From Sialis fuliginosa (lineage: Eukaryota; Arthropoda; Insecta; Megaloptera; Sialidae), in the NCBI GenBank assembly GCA_961205875.1, contig OY540810.1, positions 21,452,001 to 21,516,000 on the forward strand: DNA of 64,000 bases, in the 5' to 3' direction. The notes under the pieces are model-generated. The model did no database searches, was not told the origin of the DNA, and saw only the letters and a program-made list of their open reading frames with translations. Made by a program: the position numbers and the translations under genes. Position 1 is the first letter of the stretch; each line of letters opens with the position of its first letter. Below are positions 61,327 through 64,000 of the stretch, piece after piece.

Positions 61327-62622
61327 TAAAAAATTTAAATTATTTATGGATCGAAGCATGTAATTTTCATTTAAAGTCATATTTAGGTGTACCAAATAGA
61401 ACATCATTCGTAATAAAAAATATTTATAAAAATATCCAACAATAAGTATAACTATTTCTCATTTTAAAGTATCCATAATTTTACTAATTAAATATAAAAT
61501 ATACAAAAATATACATTTATACAAAAATATTTACACCATGTGTGAAAGGGTTAGTTAACAGTAATTAAAATAAAAAATAATTGAGCAATTTTTATGAATC
61601 TTAACAAACTTCATCTTTTATTCATTGCCTTAAAATAAGCATAAAATCACGATGTGGGTGGCAAATCGATCTACGTTTATGAGTCCATAAATTGTTGCAT
61701 ATTTGTTCGTTTTTATCGTTAACTGTAACCAGTGGTGATTGTTAACCCTTTATCGAATGATATTTCTTTAATGAAATGCTGTCATTATTTATATTTATAA
61801 AAATATATTTATTAAATAAATTCATGCGAGTATAAAATAACTGTACTAATTAATTTATTAACTGATTTATTAAATAGCCTTTTCCGCTAATTGATCAAGG
61901 GACCTCTACACGCTCTCTTTTTCCTGAATAATACTGTTATCTACACTATGTTGGATGGACAAAGTTCAAAAGCCCTAACTCTGGACCCCAGTATTTGCTA
62001 ACCTTACCCTACCGATGGATTTATTTATTTAATATTATTTTTTCTCACAAAATAGCATATAAAAGTTGATACATTGTTTTATCATTAGTGATAAAGGGTT
62101 TATTTTCCAACATTGTGTGTTCTGATGTGATTTTTTTCTAACACCACTTACATGCCTTTATTACTTTTGAATCAATTTCCAATTAAAGATGAACGCCTCG
62201 TTTACTGAATACAATTATAAACTCTGAATAACGTATTGACTATTTATGCTTCAGCAATGTATCAGATAAGATAAGAATAATGTGGTATTTCTATTAATTC
62301 TTGCACAATACTATGATATTCATGATTATAGTGCAATTTGTTCATAGTAAATTATATACAGAATAGATATTTCAGTGGCGTTCGATTTATATATCTGTCT
62401 ATATTAAAAGATAATTAGACAGTAGGTAGGTATCTATGATCTCACATAAATCACATCATAATTGATTTTGCCGTAATTTTGATTTTAAATAATTAATTTT
62501 TAAAATATTGAGGTTTTATATGAAATACATAAATGTTTGAAGATATAATAAATTTTGTTTACTCATCCATGTTATCTGTTGTAGGATTTTTCATTAAATT
62601 TTTGTTGTTATTGCGATTTTTT

Positions 62623-62760
62623 TTATTTATTATGTTTTGTTAAGAATTGTGTGCATTGGCGCAGACTTTTCATTATACCCATGGTGTTAAGATTTTCATA
62701 GCCAATGTTGATACGGGGTAGATCTGGGTACAGATAATGGACTTTTCGGGTCACAGCCAT
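62623..62760 (-). CDS. Small unidentified ORF, 45 codons
   Basis: The minus-strand ORF starts MAVTRKVHYLYPDLPRIN and is richer in GC than its surroundings in its first half. There are no splice signals or recognised domain. It could be a remnant of a coding mobile element. Confidence 0.18.
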   Translation of the reverse strand: MAVTRKVHYLYPDLPRINIGYENLNTMGIMKSLRQCTQFLTKHNK

Positions 62761-63699
62761 GACTCGACGTGAGTGTAAGCGATTTTAAAATCTTGAATCA
62801 TGAGCATGCGTATATTATAAATTTAAATGAAAAATTGTATGAAGAATATTAAAAAGTATTATTTATATAATAAGGTATTATGTATCTGTTTATTTTCTCT
62901 GTAATCTCCATTAATTTTTAATATTTTGAAAAAAAAAGTTGCAATTATATTAAACCATTTTATGACTTTTGCATCATACACTATAACATGCGTTATTTTA
63001 TGTATATAGATAAATATTTAAACATGTTCAAACACTTTGTAATCTTTTCATATTTGCACAATATATTAATAAAAAGAACATAAAACTTTAAATCCAATAT
63101 TTATACGCCACTGAATATTTACTTTCTTGTACCTATATGTATATTAATTCTAGAAGGTTTGGTATCTCCTCCCACATAAAATGCATAATATAACAAAGTT
63201 ATTACAGAACAATGGTTGTAGGGGAGGCGCAATGAGGAAAAGCAATAGTTAAGAGAGGTTATGTCTACACAAATAAACATAGTAAGGTACCGGAGATGTG
63301 CTTACACGAGAAAGGCAATGCAAAATAATTGCAGCGATTATCTAACTTTGATCGTTATTATATAACTTTTACATGGTTATGCAACTTGAAATCACATCTA
63401 ATTTATTCAGTAATGGGCCATGTTTTACGTTCTACACAATTTTGTTACGAATATTGGAGATTGTGTACTTGATTGGGAAGTTAAGATAGTTCAAGTTATT
63501 ATGGGTAAACGGTGTACTTGTTATTGGCTTAATTTTATGTACGTTGCAAAGTTTTGTAGATTATAATTAAATTAATGAGTAGAAGTAATTAATTAATTTA
63601 CTAAAAGTTCTGAATTGCCAGTTTACGTCTAATGTGCTAATTCAATATATCGTTATGCGTATTTTAAACTATACCTACTATACTTGTGTTCATTTATTG

Positions 63700-63920
63700 T
63701 TTTAAAACAAGCCAAGCCAACCCAAACTGATCCTCGGACCGCATTGATGACCTGAATTTTTTTAAGGGCCGCATATAAATAAAGATATTTTGTTTTTCAT
63801 AATTTTTTCGATTTCTGGCTTCACAACGAATTTCATACTTATTGGATTTTTTTTGTAAACACTTCTTCCCGGCGGTAATTTCGGGAACACGAATGCAATG
63901 AAAATATGTCACCTTTTGAA
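63700..63920. mobile_element. Possible hAT-like remnant
   Basis: CTCGGACCGCATTGATGACC and AGGGCCGCATATAAA resemble the 'ccgcat' blocks of hAT MITEs. No opposite terminus was found. A 72-codon ORF here is probably not a gene. Confidence 0.3.
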
Positions 63921-64000
63921 AGCTTATAATTCCGGACCTAAAAAATCGTAGAACAATGCAATTAAAAACGACAATAGTTTTATAATAAGACTTTTCATCT

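Noticed and set aside
1..64000. CRISPR arrays, rRNA genes, bacterial operons or viral genes
   Set aside because: No regularly spaced repeats, ribosomal sequence or recognised viral proteins were seen.

Overview
This window looks like nuclear DNA of an insect or a close arthropod relative. It is strongly AT-rich, intron-dominated and gene-poor, and is full of decayed transposon pieces. One repeat at about 4.46-4.87 kb (a tract mentioning 'gtccgtccgtcc' and ending in a 'tacggaaacct...cacgcacttgagcg' block) is of a kind common in moths and hemipterans. Several other blocks of the 'tgtctgtctg...gaaccgattttgatgaaattt' type are also present. No bacterial operons, CRISPR arrays, rRNA genes or convincing tRNA genes were seen. 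The species cannot be named from sequence alone.

The best-supported genes are all on the minus strand and are recognised by splice sites rather than long ORFs. (1) Gene A has four consecutive in-frame exons at 54611-54537, 44647-44408, 41038-40833 and 40680-40662. Together they encode the last 179 residues of a small protein: a six-cysteine segment, one fibronectin type III-like domain and a short basic tail. Two AATAAA signals lie at about 40.47 kb. (2) Gene B begins about 3 kb further along the same strand. Its first coding exon (37443-37315) encodes a signal peptide followed by a C-x3-C motif, and it sits at the edge of an unusually GC-rich promoter-like block (37.44-37.96 kb). The similar cysteine spacing, phase-0 junctions and same orientation suggest A and B are tandem relatives. 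The rest of B was not found. (3) Gene C is represented only by a probable last exon (56758-56660), followed by GC-rich DNA that stays open in the same frame after the stop. (4) Gene D is represented by two phase-compatible exons near the left edge (3845-3755 and 1311-1232) that would start a membrane-anchored or secreted protein continuing off the window. (5) A possible plus-strand gene E starts at 21363 in a GC-rich, GAGCGAGC-type promoter-like patch. A few weaker candidate exons are also listed.

Much of the remaining recognisable structure is mobile-element debris, especially non-autonomous inverted-repeat elements: hAT-like elements (one with a near-perfect 8-bp target duplication at 26.4 kb), a TTAA-flanked element in an intron of gene A (43.2-44.0 kb), a TA-flanked GAGACGAG-rich MITE family with about five copies, and large foldbacks at 50.95-51.40 and 60.37-61.18 kb, the latter nested inside one of the GAGACGAG MITEs. 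Two loci (35.2 kb and 18.1 kb) carry hammerhead-ribozyme-like core motifs of the sort reported in Penelope-like retroelements. These are the most interesting non-coding signals. Long stretches contain nothing I can name; these are stated explicitly.
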